This document shows, in pieces, positions 14,170 through 21,883 of a DNA stretch of 31,648 nucleotides. The stretch is from a virus: the IMG/VR virus record IMGVR_UViG_3300030103_003003, positions 1-31,648 of that record. One strand, written 5' to 3'. Each line of letters begins with the position of its first letter. The first letter of the stretch is position 1. The notes below the pieces were generated by a model. It saw only the letters and a program-made list of their open reading frames with translations. It was not told the DNA's origin and searched no databases. The position numbers and the translations under genes were made by a program.

Positions 14170-14198
14170 AAAGGGTGGGCTTAACCACTCGCCCTTTT
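14170..14198 (+). terminator. Terminator hairpin after the major capsid gene
   Basis: AAAGGG at 14170-14175 pairs with CCCTTT at 14192-14197, with GTGG/CCAC able to extend the inside, followed by a short T run. It lies 12 bases after the capsid stop. Confidence 0.65.
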
Positions 14199-14224
14199 AA
14201 TACTAACTTAAAAAAACTAATAAT

Positions 14225-14755
14225 ATGTCTTGTAATTTATCGCTATATAGAACAGAACCCTGCAAGGATAGTGTTGGTGGATTAGATAAAGTTTACTTTG
14301 TTAATTATAGTTCTTCTTTGTATTCAACAATTACGTTTGATACAACGAATACAGATGCCATAGAGTCCATTACTGGAACTCCATCTGCATACGAATATGA
14401 TATTAAAGGAACTTCTTCTTTTACACAAAACATCCAAGCTAGTAGAGAAAATGGAACTACTGCTTTCGAGCAAGTTTTAGAATTAACTCTACACAAACTG
14501 ACTATAGCAGACCACAAAGAATTAAAATTAATGTCTTTCAATAGACCTCACGTTATTATAAAAGATAACAATGGAAATTACTTCCTAGCTGGAATAGAGC
14601 ATGGAATGGATGTTTCAGGAGGAACTATTGTTACAGGTGGAGCTATGGGAGATTTAAGTGGATACACTTTAACTTTAACAGGAATGGAAAAAGCTCCAGC
14701 TAATTTTATGGAGTCTGACCCTGCAACTGTTGGATTTACTGTAGTAAACTCTTAA
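14225..14755 (+). CDS. Tail tube-like major structural protein A, 176 aa
   Basis: The 176-residue strand-rich protein starts MSCNLSLYRTEPCKDSVGGL and contains VYFVNYSS, SAYEYDIKGTSSFTQNIQAS and a C-terminal GAMGDLSGYTLTLTGMEKAP. The last part resembles the closing beta-sheet of tail tube or related virion subunits of Bacteroidota phages. It lies between two terminators, right after the capsid gene, so it may be transcribed at high level. A tail tube role fits, since module A otherwise lacks one. A head decoration protein is the alternative, given its position among head genes. Confidence 0.55.
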   Translation: MSCNLSLYRTEPCKDSVGGLDKVYFVNYSSSLYSTITFDTTNTDAIESITGTPSAYEYDIKGTSSFTQNIQASRENGTTAFEQVLELTLHKLTIADHKELKLMSFNRPHVIIKDNNGNYFLAGIEHGMDVSGGTIVTGGAMGDLSGYTLTLTGMEKAPANFMESDPATVGFTVVNS

Positions 14756-14785
14756 ACATAGTAAGTTCTTAAACATAGAAGATAC

Positions 14786-14809
14786 AAAGCCCCTTTATTG
14801 GGGCTTTTT
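14786..14809 (+). terminator. Intrinsic terminator identical to the one at 2572
   Basis: AAAGCCCC, loop TTTATT and GGGGCTTTTT form a strong hairpin with a T tail. The 24 bases equal those at 2572-2595. It is preceded by two AAACATAG repeats (14755-14762 and 14772-14779) that resemble the loop of the 1341 terminator. Confidence 0.9.
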
Positions 14810-14832
14810 CTATATAAAACAAAACAGACACT

Positions 14833-14850
14833 TTTCAGTTATCTTATTAT
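14833..14850 (+). promoter_or_regulatory. AGTTATC-type leader motif, copy 4
   Basis: TTTCAGTTATCTTATTAT is identical over 18 bases to 3324-3341 and runs into the ATG at 14849. It is the only candidate control site between the terminator at 14786 and the portal operon. Confidence 0.5.
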
Positions 14851-15202
14851 GATAAGATTACTTCCTAACTCAAATTCTCAAACAATTAAGATAATACCTA
14901 GAGACAATACCTCTTTGTCAAACATTAGTCTTATAATAACAGAAGATGGAACTAATAAAAGTGAAACACTAACAAGCCTTAGTGCTACTGTTAATGGAAA
15001 TTTTACTCATGTCCCAATAACATCCACTATTTTAAAAGAAGGAAGTAGTTATTATTTGCAATTCAGCAAAAACAGTAGTTTATGGTATAGAGACAAAGCT
15101 TATGTTACCTCTCAAACAAATGATGAGGTAATACATACATTGAACACAAACCAATATGACCAATATGGTGAAGGGTCAGAAGACGAATATATAGTATTAT
15201 AA
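14849..15202 (+). CDS. Small beta-rich virion protein, about 117 aa
   Basis: I set the start at ATG 14849 (MIRLLPNSNSQTIKIIPRDN), since an upstream in-frame start at 14798 would lie inside the terminator. The product is a single probable beta-sandwich: alternating strands (ISLIITEDGTNKSETLTSL; GSSYYLQFSKNSSLWYRDKA) with an acidic tail (QYGEGSEDEYIVL). Proteins of this kind are found just before portal genes in Bacteroidota phages and may be head decoration or fibre-anchor subunits. One base separates its stop from the portal ATG, so the two are coupled. Role inferred from fold impression and place only. Confidence 0.6.
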   Translation: MIRLLPNSNSQTIKIIPRDNTSLSNISLIITEDGTNKSETLTSLSATVNGNFTHVPITSTILKEGSSYYLQFSKNSSLWYRDKAYVTSQTNDEVIHTLNTNQYDQYGEGSEDEYIVL

Positions 15203-15203
15203 T

Positions 15204-16934
15204 ATGGAAAATAAAAATATTAGAGTAGTTAATCTTTCTGGATATGAAATTCCAGAAATAAAAGAAGTTTACGGAAAAGACTGGATTCAATACGGTGATT
15301 GTAACGATTATTTTGATGAACTTATAAATAAATATTTAGGAAGTCCAACTAACGCTAGATGTATAAACGGTATAGTTGATATGATATATGGAAGAGGTTT
15401 AGAAGCTACAGACAGTGAGCTTAAACCTGAGATGTATACTAAAATGAAAATGTTATTAAAACCCAAGGATTTAAGAAGGGTTGTTAATGATTACAAAATG
15501 TTAGGGCAGTCTGCTGTTCAGATAATATATAATAAACAAAAAACCTCTATAATTAAAGTTTTGCATTTTCCAATGGAGACTTTAAGAGCTGAAAAAGCCA
15601 AAAAGGGTCAAGTAGAAGCTTATTACTACCACCCTAAGTGGTCAGAAATGGCTCCTAGTGACAAACCTAAGAGAATACCTTCTTTTGGTAATGGTTCAAA
15701 AAGAGAGGCTATAGAAATATATGTATTTAAGCCCTATAGGTCAGGATTTTATTATTATTCTCCAGTAGATTATCAATCTTGTTTACAATATGCTGAATTA
15801 GAAGAGGAAGTAAGTAATTATCATATAAATAATATTAAAAACGGTTTACAGCCATCTTTATTAGTTAATTTTAATAATGGAGTGCCAAATGAAGAAACTC
15901 AAGAGTTAATTGAGCATAAAATATATGATAAATTTAGTGGTTCTTCAAATGCAGGTAAATTTATACTTACATTTAATGAATCAGCAGAAACTCAGGCAGA
16001 CTTACAACCTATTCATCTTCCAGACGCTCATGCTCAATATCAGTTCTTAGCTGATGAGAGTAGAGAAAAAATAATGCTTGGTCATGGTATTGTTTCTCCT
16101 ATACTATTAGGTATAAAGGACAATACTGGATTTGGTAATAATGCAGAAGAGCTTAGAACAGCATCTATTCTTATGGACAACATAGTTATTAGACCATTTC
16201 AACAAGGAATTATTGATGGTTTAAATGAAATACTTGCTTTTAACAAAATATATCTTAACCTATACTTTGTAACGCTACAGCCAATAGAATTTACAGAATT
16301 AGATAACATTTCTACTAAAGTAAAGAGAGAGGAAGAAACTGGAGAGAAATTAAGCTCACAAGAAGAAATAGACCTATCAGACGATGGTGCAGAAGACCTG
16401 TACACGCAATTAGAGAGCCTAGGAGAGGTTATCTCTAGTGAATGGGAGCTTATACATAGCGAGGCTGTAAATGACAAGAATGAAGAGTTTGATTTAACTA
16501 AATTAAGTGTGTCTGAAGATGATGCTAGTCCTAATAAGCGTTCTGGACAAGATAATTCAGGTTATAAAGTAAGATATGCTTATTCTCCTGTAAGAAACTC
16601 GGACAAAAGTAGGGTGTTTTGCAAGAAAATGGAAGCACTAACATCTAAAGATTTAGTATTTAGAAAAGAAGATATTACCTTAATGTCTTTTAAAGGTTTA
16701 AATAGTGAATTAGGACACGATAAAAAGAAATATAATCTTTTTAAGTATAAAGGGGGTAAAAATTGTCACCACTTCTGGGAAAGAAGAGTATATAAAAAGA
16801 AAGTAACATCAGATACCGAAGTTGAAGCTTCAGATGCTGTGCAAGACGGATTTAAGGAACCAAATAATCCTCAAGAAGTCGAAGTTAGACCAGTAGATAT
16901 GCCAAACAGAGGTGCTTACCCAAAAACTAAATAA
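15204..16934 (+). CDS. Portal protein, 576 aa
   Basis: The 576-residue protein shows portal features: an N-terminal wing (YGDCNDYFDELINKYLGSPT; CINGIVDMIYGRGLE), KDLRRVVNDYKMLGQSAVQI, and the stem and clip region with LADESREKIMLGHGIVSPIL, followed by NTGFGNNAEELRTASILMDN and FQQGIIDGLNEIL. The L-HG(I/V)-SP-LLG motif with the following N-A-E-L helix is common in portal proteins. About the last 170 residues are an extra C-terminal part with KYKGGKNCHHFWERRVYKKK, a motif seen at the ends of other Bacteroidota portals, possibly zinc-binding. The dodecameric ring packages and ejects DNA. No terminase gene follows in this window. Confidence 0.85.
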   Translation: MENKNIRVVNLSGYEIPEIKEVYGKDWIQYGDCNDYFDELINKYLGSPTNARCINGIVDMIYGRGLEATDSELKPEMYTKMKMLLKPKDLRRVVNDYKMLGQSAVQIIYNKQKTSIIKVLHFPMETLRAEKAKKGQVEAYYYHPKWSEMAPSDKPKRIPSFGNGSKREAIEIYVFKPYRSGFYYYSPVDYQSCLQYAELEEEVSNYHINNIKNGLQPSLLVNFNNGVPNEETQELIEHKIYDKFSGSSNAGKFILTFNESAETQADLQPIHLPDAHAQYQFLADESREKIMLGHGIVSPILLGIKDNTGFGNNAEELRTASILMDNIVIRPFQQGIIDGLNEILAFNKIYLNLYFVTLQPIEFTELDNISTKVKREEETGEKLSSQEEIDLSDDGAEDLYTQLESLGEVISSEWELIHSEAVNDKNEEFDLTKLSVSEDDASPNKRSGQDNSGYKVRYAYSPVRNSDKSRVFCKKMEALTSKDLVFRKEDITLMSFKGLNSELGHDKKKYNLFKYKGGKNCHHFWERRVYKKKVTSDTEVEASDAVQDGFKEPNNPQEVEVRPVDMPNRGAYPKTK

Positions 16935-16936
16935 TT

Positions 16937-17452
16937 ATGGCACAGAAAGCACTTTTCATAACGATAAATGATTTAAAAAGAAAATCTATTATAGACGGTA
17001 ATGTAGATGCCGATAAATTAATACAATTTATTGAAGTAGCACAAGATACACATATTCAAAACTACCTAGGAGGATTACTTTACAATAAAATACAAAGTTT
17101 AATAATTAATAATACTATTGATGATGCTGGTAATTCAGACTATAAAACTCTTTTAGAGAGTTATATAAAACCCATGTTGGTTTGGTTTACACAAAGTTCT
17201 TATTTGCCATTTGCTATGTACCAAATTAGTAATGGAGGTGTATTTAAACATAGAAGTGAAAATTCTGAAACTATCTCACTAGAAGAAATGAGAATGATGT
17301 TAGCTAAAGTTACTGAAACAGCAGAGTTCTACACAAGAAGATTTGTTGATTATATGGATTACAATAGCACTTTATTTCCAGAATATACTTCTTCAACTAA
17401 TGGAGAAATGTATCCAGACAAAGATGTTAATTTTAATTCATGGGTTCTTTAA
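16937..17452 (+). CDS. Head-tail connector (adaptor) protein, 171 aa
   Basis: The 171-residue, helix-rich protein starts MAQKALFITINDLKRKSIID. Its N-terminal half (DADKLIQFIEVAQDTHIQNY) followed by LGGLLYNKI and SYIKPMLVWFTQSSYLPFAM resembles the DUF6712-type connector of Bacteroidota phages, a gp6-like ring that sits under the portal. Its helical second half (LEEMRMMLAKVTETAEFY) fits. It begins two bases after the portal stop and its stop overlaps the next ATG, so it belongs to the portal operon. Confidence 0.7.
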   Translation: MAQKALFITINDLKRKSIIDGNVDADKLIQFIEVAQDTHIQNYLGGLLYNKIQSLIINNTIDDAGNSDYKTLLESYIKPMLVWFTQSSYLPFAMYQISNGGVFKHRSENSETISLEEMRMMLAKVTETAEFYTRRFVDYMDYNSTLFPEYTSSTNGEMYPDKDVNFNSWVL

Positions 17453-17577
17453 TGGAACAAAAAAAAATAAAAACATATAAACCTAAAGAAAGTAATGTAA
17501 TTAAATTAGATTCTTTCTTACAAAAATTAAACAAAGATGGCAAACACAATAAATTGGGGAAAAATATATTGCAGTAG
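17452..17577 (+). CDS. Small basic protein, 41 aa, unknown
   Basis: ATG at 17452 overlaps the connector stop (TAATG), and TAG ends it at 17575-17577. The 41 residues are Lys-rich (MEQKKIKTYKPKESNVIKLD; FLQKLNKDGKHNKLGKNILQ). It overlaps the next tiny gene (17537) by 41 bases in another frame. Overlap with the preceding stop is the main reason to believe it; no motif is recognisable. Confidence 0.45.
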   Translation: MEQKKIKTYKPKESNVIKLDSFLQKLNKDGKHNKLGKNILQ

Positions 17578-17644
17578 TTCGTGGGGAGATGACAGCAACG
17601 ATGATACAGTTAAAAACGGAAGCGAACCAACTTGTTTTAGTTAA
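17537..17644 (+). CDS. Microprotein with NWGKIYCSSSWGD motif, 35 aa
   Basis: ATG 17537 to TAA 17642-17644 gives 35 residues: MANTINWGKIYCSSSWGDDS followed by an acidic NDDTVKNGSEPTCFS. From memory, tiny proteins starting with NWG-IY-SS-WG stand directly upstream of tail-fibre genes in marine Bacteroidota phages. It ends two bases before the fibre ATG, so a link with fibre assembly is plausible. With two Cys and many turns it may fold only as part of a complex. This is based on motif memory and spacing, not on a search. Confidence 0.55.
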   Translation: MANTINWGKIYCSSSWGDDSNDDTVKNGSEPTCFS

Positions 17645-17646
17645 TT

Positions 17647-20589
17647 ATGGCTACTCTTTCAGGAAATAAAATAAAAAATACCTATCAGTCTCTTGTTAAG
17701 TTTTCTGACAATGGTAATATAACAACCTCAGCTAAACAACTAACTGATGGATTTGGCAACAATTCTCCTATATATGTTTCAACAACTCAAGTAGGTATAG
17801 GAGTTACTCCAGAATCAGGATTAAATCTACACGTTTACGGAGATGCAAAAATAGGAAGCAATTTAACTGTAATAGGAAACCTAGTGGTTGAAGGAAGCAC
17901 AACAACTGTAGGAACTGATACATTAACAGTAAAAGACCCGTTAATTGTACTGGCTAACAACAACACTTCAACAGATGCAGTAGATATAGGTTTTTACGGT
18001 AAATATACACCTTCAGGAACCACATTATACTCTGGATTGTTTAGAGAGGCTCTAACAGGCAAATACAGGCTATTTAAAGGGTTAGAAACAGAACCAACAA
18101 CTACCGTAAATTTATCAGGAACAGGGTACGCTAAAGCAGATTTAATAATAGGTAATATAGAGACTAATGGACTTTCAGAAGGTTCATCGTTATTTGATTT
18201 TACAAAAAATGTTGCAATAGATGGAACTTTTGCCGTTACTGGAATAGCTGAATTTGATAGCACTATAAATCATATACAAATCAATACCACAGTCACTAAA
18301 TTTACTGGTATATCTGGAAGCGGTTTTAATGCGAGTAAACTAGAATTTTTTAAAAATATAGATTTACAAATAAGATTAAATGGTGAGGACGGAGAAATAA
18401 CCACTCTCGGAACTTTGTCTGCTGGAGGAATAACTAGTACTGGTAATTTAGGTGTTAATGGAAATATATCAGCTGGAGGCACTGGTTCGTTTACTGGACA
18501 AGTTACTATCCCACAAACACCAACCTCAAATACTCACGCAGCATCAAAAGGATATGTGGACACACAAATTGGTGCTAACAACGAATTGTCAGAGGTTTTA
18601 GCAAACGGAAATACTACTGGAGGAACAGATATAGCTATTACAGCAGGTGACAAAATAACTAATTTTACGTCTACTGGAATTGATGACAATGCCACTTCTA
18701 ATGTATTGACAATAGCTGATACAGGTCTAACTGTTGGAAATTCTGGAACATCAAGATTTACAGACACAAACCTTTTACCATTACAATTAAGTTCTGGTGT
18801 AGATGTTACCACACAAGGTTCAACATCCGCATTATTAGGCATAGGCGGTTTAAATGGTTCTACTTATACGGATGCAATACAAATTGGCGGTCTTTTGAAT
18901 GCAAATGGTCAAGATGGTAAGTTTTTTTTAAATTTATCATCCTCAACCTCAACATATCCAACAGTTTTAGAGATAGACAGTTCTGGGGAAATAACAAATA
19001 CAATGTCTGGTGGTAAAGTTATTACAGATACAAATGGACATATAACAAGCTTTCAAACTTTAGATACTGCAACAGCAGGTGGTAGATTTATTGGCAAAAG
19101 TAATAGAGGTATTTTAGGTTCGATTCATATAGAACAAACTACTACTGGCGCTGATGGTGGTTATATAGGTTTTGAAACATCTCCTAATGGCTCGACCACA
19201 CCTACTGAAAAAATGAGATTAGATGCTGACGGAAACTTAGGAATAGGAGTAACACCAGAAGCTTGGACAGTATTTAAAACTTTACAAATAGGTCAAGCAT
19301 CGGCTTTTGTTGGTAGAATATCTTCAAATCAAACTGATGTATCAACTAATTTTTATTACGATGGAGTTGAAAAAAGAATAACTACTGGGTATACTCAAAG
19401 ATATACACAAACATCAGATGGAAACCATCAATTTTGGACAGCAGGTACTGATAGTGCAGATTCAGCGATTACTTTTTCAAAAAAATTTGAAATATTAAAT
19501 AACGGAAACGCAACTTTTGCAGGTAGTGTAGATATAAATGGTTCAGGGAATAATTCTATTGCAGGTGATTTATATTTTGGTGTTAATGCTGATATATTTA
19601 AAAGTTCAGGAACATTAGGTATAAATGCTGATAACTCAACTTTTTCAGGAAATGTAAGTATTAATTCAACATCAGCACCTGTTAAAAATTTAGTAGTTGA
19701 AGGAGATTCCTTAGCTTATGCTACTATCAGAATTTTAAGTAATTCAACAGCACACGGAGCAGAAATAGAATTTGGAGATTCATCTGATGTTGATTATGGT
19801 TCTATAACACAATTTGCTTCAAGTGCAGGTGAAGGTGGCAGAATGAGATTTAGAGCAGGAGGAATTGAAACAATGAATTTGAAAGATGGAAATGGAACTT
19901 TTGAAGGAAATCTAAAAATAAATAGTTATTTAAATATAAATGGCGTTGCAGCTGGTACATCAACCTATCAAGAATGGAGAAATAATGATGTTTTATTTGC
20001 TTATAATGGAAGTGCAGCAGCTATTATCAGTGGTGGTTCATCAACAGATTATGTTGCTGGAAATACAACTGGTGGAACAAGTGTAATTTTAGCCACTAAT
20101 AACACAGAAAGGTTTAAAATAAGCGGTACTGGTGATATTGGGATTAATTTAGCTCCCGCCAGTGGCATAAGAGTATTAATAAAAGGTCATGGAACAACAT
20201 CAGGCACAAGGTCATTACAAGCAAATAATGGCAGTAATCAAGACATGTTTTATATCAATGATGATGGCTCAGGATTTTTAAAAGCTAGTGCATGGACGTA
20301 TGGTTCTGATATAAGCTTAAAAGAAAATATTACAGATGTTGAAAATGGTGTTGATATGGTTTTACAAATGAAACCAAAACATTTTGATTATATAGAAGGA
20401 CCAAAAAATAATTTAGGTTTTATCGCACAAGATATTCAAAAAATAATTCCTGAAGCTGTTAGTGTTGTTAATGAAGAAAATGAAACTTTAGGTTTAAAAA
20501 CTGATTTTTTAGTTCCTTATTTAGTTAAAGCAATACAGGAAGTAAAAGCAGAAGTCGATTTATTAAAGCAACAATGTGAATGTAAATAA
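17647..20589 (+). CDS. Tail fibre with C-terminal S74 self-cleaving chaperone domain, 980 aa
   Basis: The 980-residue fibre starts MATLSGNKIKNTYQSLVKFS. It holds repeated short beta-helix-like units (VTPESGLNLHVYGDAKIG near residue 57; LGIGVTPEAWTVFKTLQIG near 532; INLAPASGIRVLIKG near 837) and two VxxGNTTGGT motifs. Residues 887-980 are an intramolecular chaperone of endosialidase type (Peptidase S74): SDISLKENI, where Ser887 and Lys892 have the Ser-x4-Lys spacing of the catalytic dyad, then MKPKHFDYIEGPKNNLGFIA and a C-terminal coiled coil. After trimer folding it should cut itself near Ser887. The fibre binds the host surface. Codon style shifts along the gene, making it the likely joint of the two halves of this window. 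Confidence 0.85.
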   Translation: MATLSGNKIKNTYQSLVKFSDNGNITTSAKQLTDGFGNNSPIYVSTTQVGIGVTPESGLNLHVYGDAKIGSNLTVIGNLVVEGSTTTVGTDTLTVKDPLIVLANNNTSTDAVDIGFYGKYTPSGTTLYSGLFREALTGKYRLFKGLETEPTTTVNLSGTGYAKADLIIGNIETNGLSEGSSLFDFTKNVAIDGTFAVTGIAEFDSTINHIQINTTVTKFTGISGSGFNASKLEFFKNIDLQIRLNGEDGEITTLGTLSAGGITSTGNLGVNGNISAGGTGSFTGQVTIPQTPTSNTHAASKGYVDTQIGANNELSEVLANGNTTGGTDIAITAGDKITNFTSTGIDDNATSNVLTIADTGLTVGNSGTSRFTDTNLLPLQLSSGVDVTTQGSTSALLGIGGLNGSTYTDAIQIGGLLNANGQDGKFFLNLSSSTSTYPTVLEIDSSGEITNTMSGGKVITDTNGHITSFQTLDTATAGGRFIGKSNRGILGSIHIEQTTTGADGGYIGFETSPNGSTTPTEKMRLDADGNLGIGVTPEAWTVFKTLQIGQASAFVGRISSNQTDVSTNFYYDGVEKRITTGYTQRYTQTSDGNHQFWTAGTDSADSAITFSKKFEILNNGNATFAGSVDINGSGNNSIAGDLYFGVNADIFKSSGTLGINADNSTFSGNVSINSTSAPVKNLVVEGDSLAYATIRILSNSTAHGAEIEFGDSSDVDYGSITQFASSAGEGGRMRFRAGGIETMNLKDGNGTFEGNLKINSYLNINGVAAGTSTYQEWRNNDVLFAYNGSAAAIISGGSSTDYVAGNTTGGTSVILATNNTERFKISGTGDIGINLAPASGIRVLIKGHGTTSGTRSLQANNGSNQDMFYINDDGSGFLKASAWTYGSDISLKENITDVENGVDMVLQMKPKHFDYIEGPKNNLGFIAQDIQKIIPEAVSVVNEENETLGLKTDFLVPYLVKAIQEVKAEVDLLKQQCECK

Positions 20590-20590
20590 G

Positions 20591-20598
20591 TATATTTG
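20591..20598 (+). promoter_or_regulatory. Bacteroidota -7 box TATATTTG before 20622 gene
   Basis: TATATTTG followed by TATAGAATTATAAAT is similar to the boxes at 21358 and 22607 (GTATATTTGAATAAAATTA). No TTTG at -33 is evident; the upstream bases lie within the fibre gene. Confidence 0.5.
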
Positions 20599-20621
20599 TA
20601 TAGAATTATAAATTTAAAAAA

Positions 20622-20867
20622 ATGAGCAAACTAGAGGAAAAAGAATTAAAAGAATTAAGGGAATCACAAGGAAAAATCAACGTAATCAAAATGGATATTG
20701 GAACTTTAATGGGTCAAATACATTCATTAAATCATATGCAAATTGATGAAATAAACAAACAAAGTGAATTAAAAAAGTCATTAGAGGAAAAATATGGAAA
20801 AATAACAGTCGATTTAGAATCTGGAGAATTTACTAAAATCGATGATGATTCAAAACTAAAAGAATAA
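20622..20867 (+). CDS. Short coiled-coil protein downstream of the fibre, 81 aa
   Basis: The 81-residue protein is one continuous amphipathic helix (MSKLEEKELKELRESQGKIN; LNHMQIDEINKQSELKKSLE) with a short beta tail (EKYGKITVDLESGEFTKI) and an acidic C-terminus. Small proteins with this exact order (coiled coil, then a YG-I-VDL-SGEF strand pair) are frequent just after S74 fibres in Bacteroidota phages. A role as fibre chaperone or small virion component is plausible. It has its own -7 box and is followed 3 bases later by a tail tube gene. Confidence 0.6.
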   Translation: MSKLEEKELKELRESQGKINVIKMDIGTLMGQIHSLNHMQIDEINKQSELKKSLEEKYGKITVDLESGEFTKIDDDSKLKE

Positions 20868-20870
20868 ATA

Positions 20871-21344
20871 ATGGCTTTAATAAATGGATCAAGTTTTTTA
20901 ATATATAAAGGTGATGATCCTATTGGTCATAGTAATAATGCTGTAATAAATTTAGAATGTGATTTACCAGAAAGTACAACAAAAAATTCTGGTGGTTGGA
21001 AAGAGGTTTTAGCTGGTGTTAGAAGTGGAACTGTTGAGGTTGAGGGGTTGATTGATTATAGTGATTCAGTAAACTTTGAACAACTTGCCGAAATGGTTTT
21101 GCTTAGGACCACAACAAAATTTTATTTTAGTCAGGATATAGAAGGTTTTGGGGATGGTTTAGTGTTATTAGGCGATGGATATATTTCTAATGTTGAGGAG
21201 GAGGGAAGTCATGAAGCCCCAACGAGTTTTAACCTTTCAATAACTTTAACAAGTGTAATATTAATAGATGAAAGGACTGGTGAGGTTTGGGATACCAACT
21301 TTGATGAGTGGGAAAATTCCGACTATAATTGGGAAGCGGCATAA
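20871..21344 (+). CDS. Tail tube protein paralog B1, 157 aa
   Basis: The 157 residues begin MALINGSSFLIYKGDDPIGH and share a clear block with the next gene: DLPESTTKNSGGWKEVLAGV, RSGTVEVEGLIDY, and a closing SFNLSITLTSVI. This is the TP901-1-like phage major tail protein pattern (the tube subunit). The C-terminal extension EVWDTNFDEWENSDYNWEAA is Asp/Trp-rich and absent from the paralog. It recalls the NWDDADEFWDTYDVNW stretch in the 5091 protein. Having two tube paralogs suggests one forms the tube and the other a variant ring or decoration. Confidence 0.7.
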   Translation: MALINGSSFLIYKGDDPIGHSNNAVINLECDLPESTTKNSGGWKEVLAGVRSGTVEVEGLIDYSDSVNFEQLAEMVLLRTTTKFYFSQDIEGFGDGLVLLGDGYISNVEEEGSHEAPTSFNLSITLTSVILIDERTGEVWDTNFDEWENSDYNWEAA

Positions 21345-21357
21345 AAATATTATTTTG

Positions 21358-21365
21358 TATATTTG
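21358..21365 (+). promoter_or_regulatory. Bacteroidota -7 box TATATTTG before 21398 gene
   Basis: TATATTTGAATAAAATTA shares its 3' extension with the box at 22607, so more than the core is conserved. It lies in the 53-base gap between the two tail tube paralogs and would give the second its own transcript. Confidence 0.6.
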
Positions 21366-21397
21366 AATAAAATTATTAACTAATAAAAATTAAATAA

Positions 21398-21820
21398 ATG
21401 GCAACAGTCGGAGTGTTCAATGGAACAAATTTATTATTAAAAGTCATAACGGATGGTGGTACATTAGCAACAATAGGACACACAACATCGTGTTCACTAT
21501 CTTTGTCTAATGATTTGCCAGAGGCAACAACCAAATCAAGTGGTGGGTTTCAAGAGGTTATCGCTGGAGTTAGATCTGGAGAAATTAGTTTTGATGGTTT
21601 AGTCGCTTACGATGATGCGGCAAATGCTATTGAAATGGCTGATTATCTTTTAGCTAGACAAAAAGTTGATTTTAGTTTTGGAACAGCTGAAACAGGGGAT
21701 GCGGTTTATAGTGGTGAGGGATTCTTTTCTAGTGTTGAAATGAGTGCTGAAATGGAATCACCAGTAACTTTCTCAGGTTCAATCACTGTTACTGGCGCAA
21801 TCACTAAATCTACAAATTAA
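21398..21820 (+). CDS. Major tail tube protein B2, 140 aa
   Basis: The 140 residues begin MATVGVFNGTNLLLKVITDG and include SNDLPEATTKSSGGFQEVIA, GVRSGEISFDGLVAY and a last strand FSGSITVTGAITKSTN. This is a compact, canonical member of the phage major tail protein family (Phage_tail_2-like). It aligns by eye with the preceding gene across the whole core. It has a dedicated -7 box and an A-rich leader, fitting the high output needed for the tube. It is followed by a hairpin-containing leader and the chaperone gene. Confidence 0.75.
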   Translation: MATVGVFNGTNLLLKVITDGGTLATIGHTTSCSLSLSNDLPEATTKSSGGFQEVIAGVRSGEISFDGLVAYDDAANAIEMADYLLARQKVDFSFGTAETGDAVYSGEGFFSSVEMSAEMESPVTFSGSITVTGAITKSTN

Positions 21821-21840
21821 GATTTAAACTTTTAATAATC

Positions 21841-21867
21841 GACAACTAGATTAAGGAACTAGGTGTC
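21841..21867 (+). promoter_or_regulatory. Hairpin in the leader of tail chaperone B
   Basis: GACA at 21841-21844 pairs with TGTC at 21864-21867, and CTAG at 21846-21849 with CTAG at 21859-21862, leaving one mismatch and a 9-base loop. No T run follows directly, so it may stabilise or attenuate the message instead of ending it outright. Confidence 0.5.
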
Positions 21868-21883
21868 TTAAATATATATATAT

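Noticed and set aside
14798-14848. Upstream start at 14798 for the protein before the portal
   Set aside because: It would lie within the loop and stem of the terminator at 14786-14809. ATG 14849 follows the repeated leader motif.
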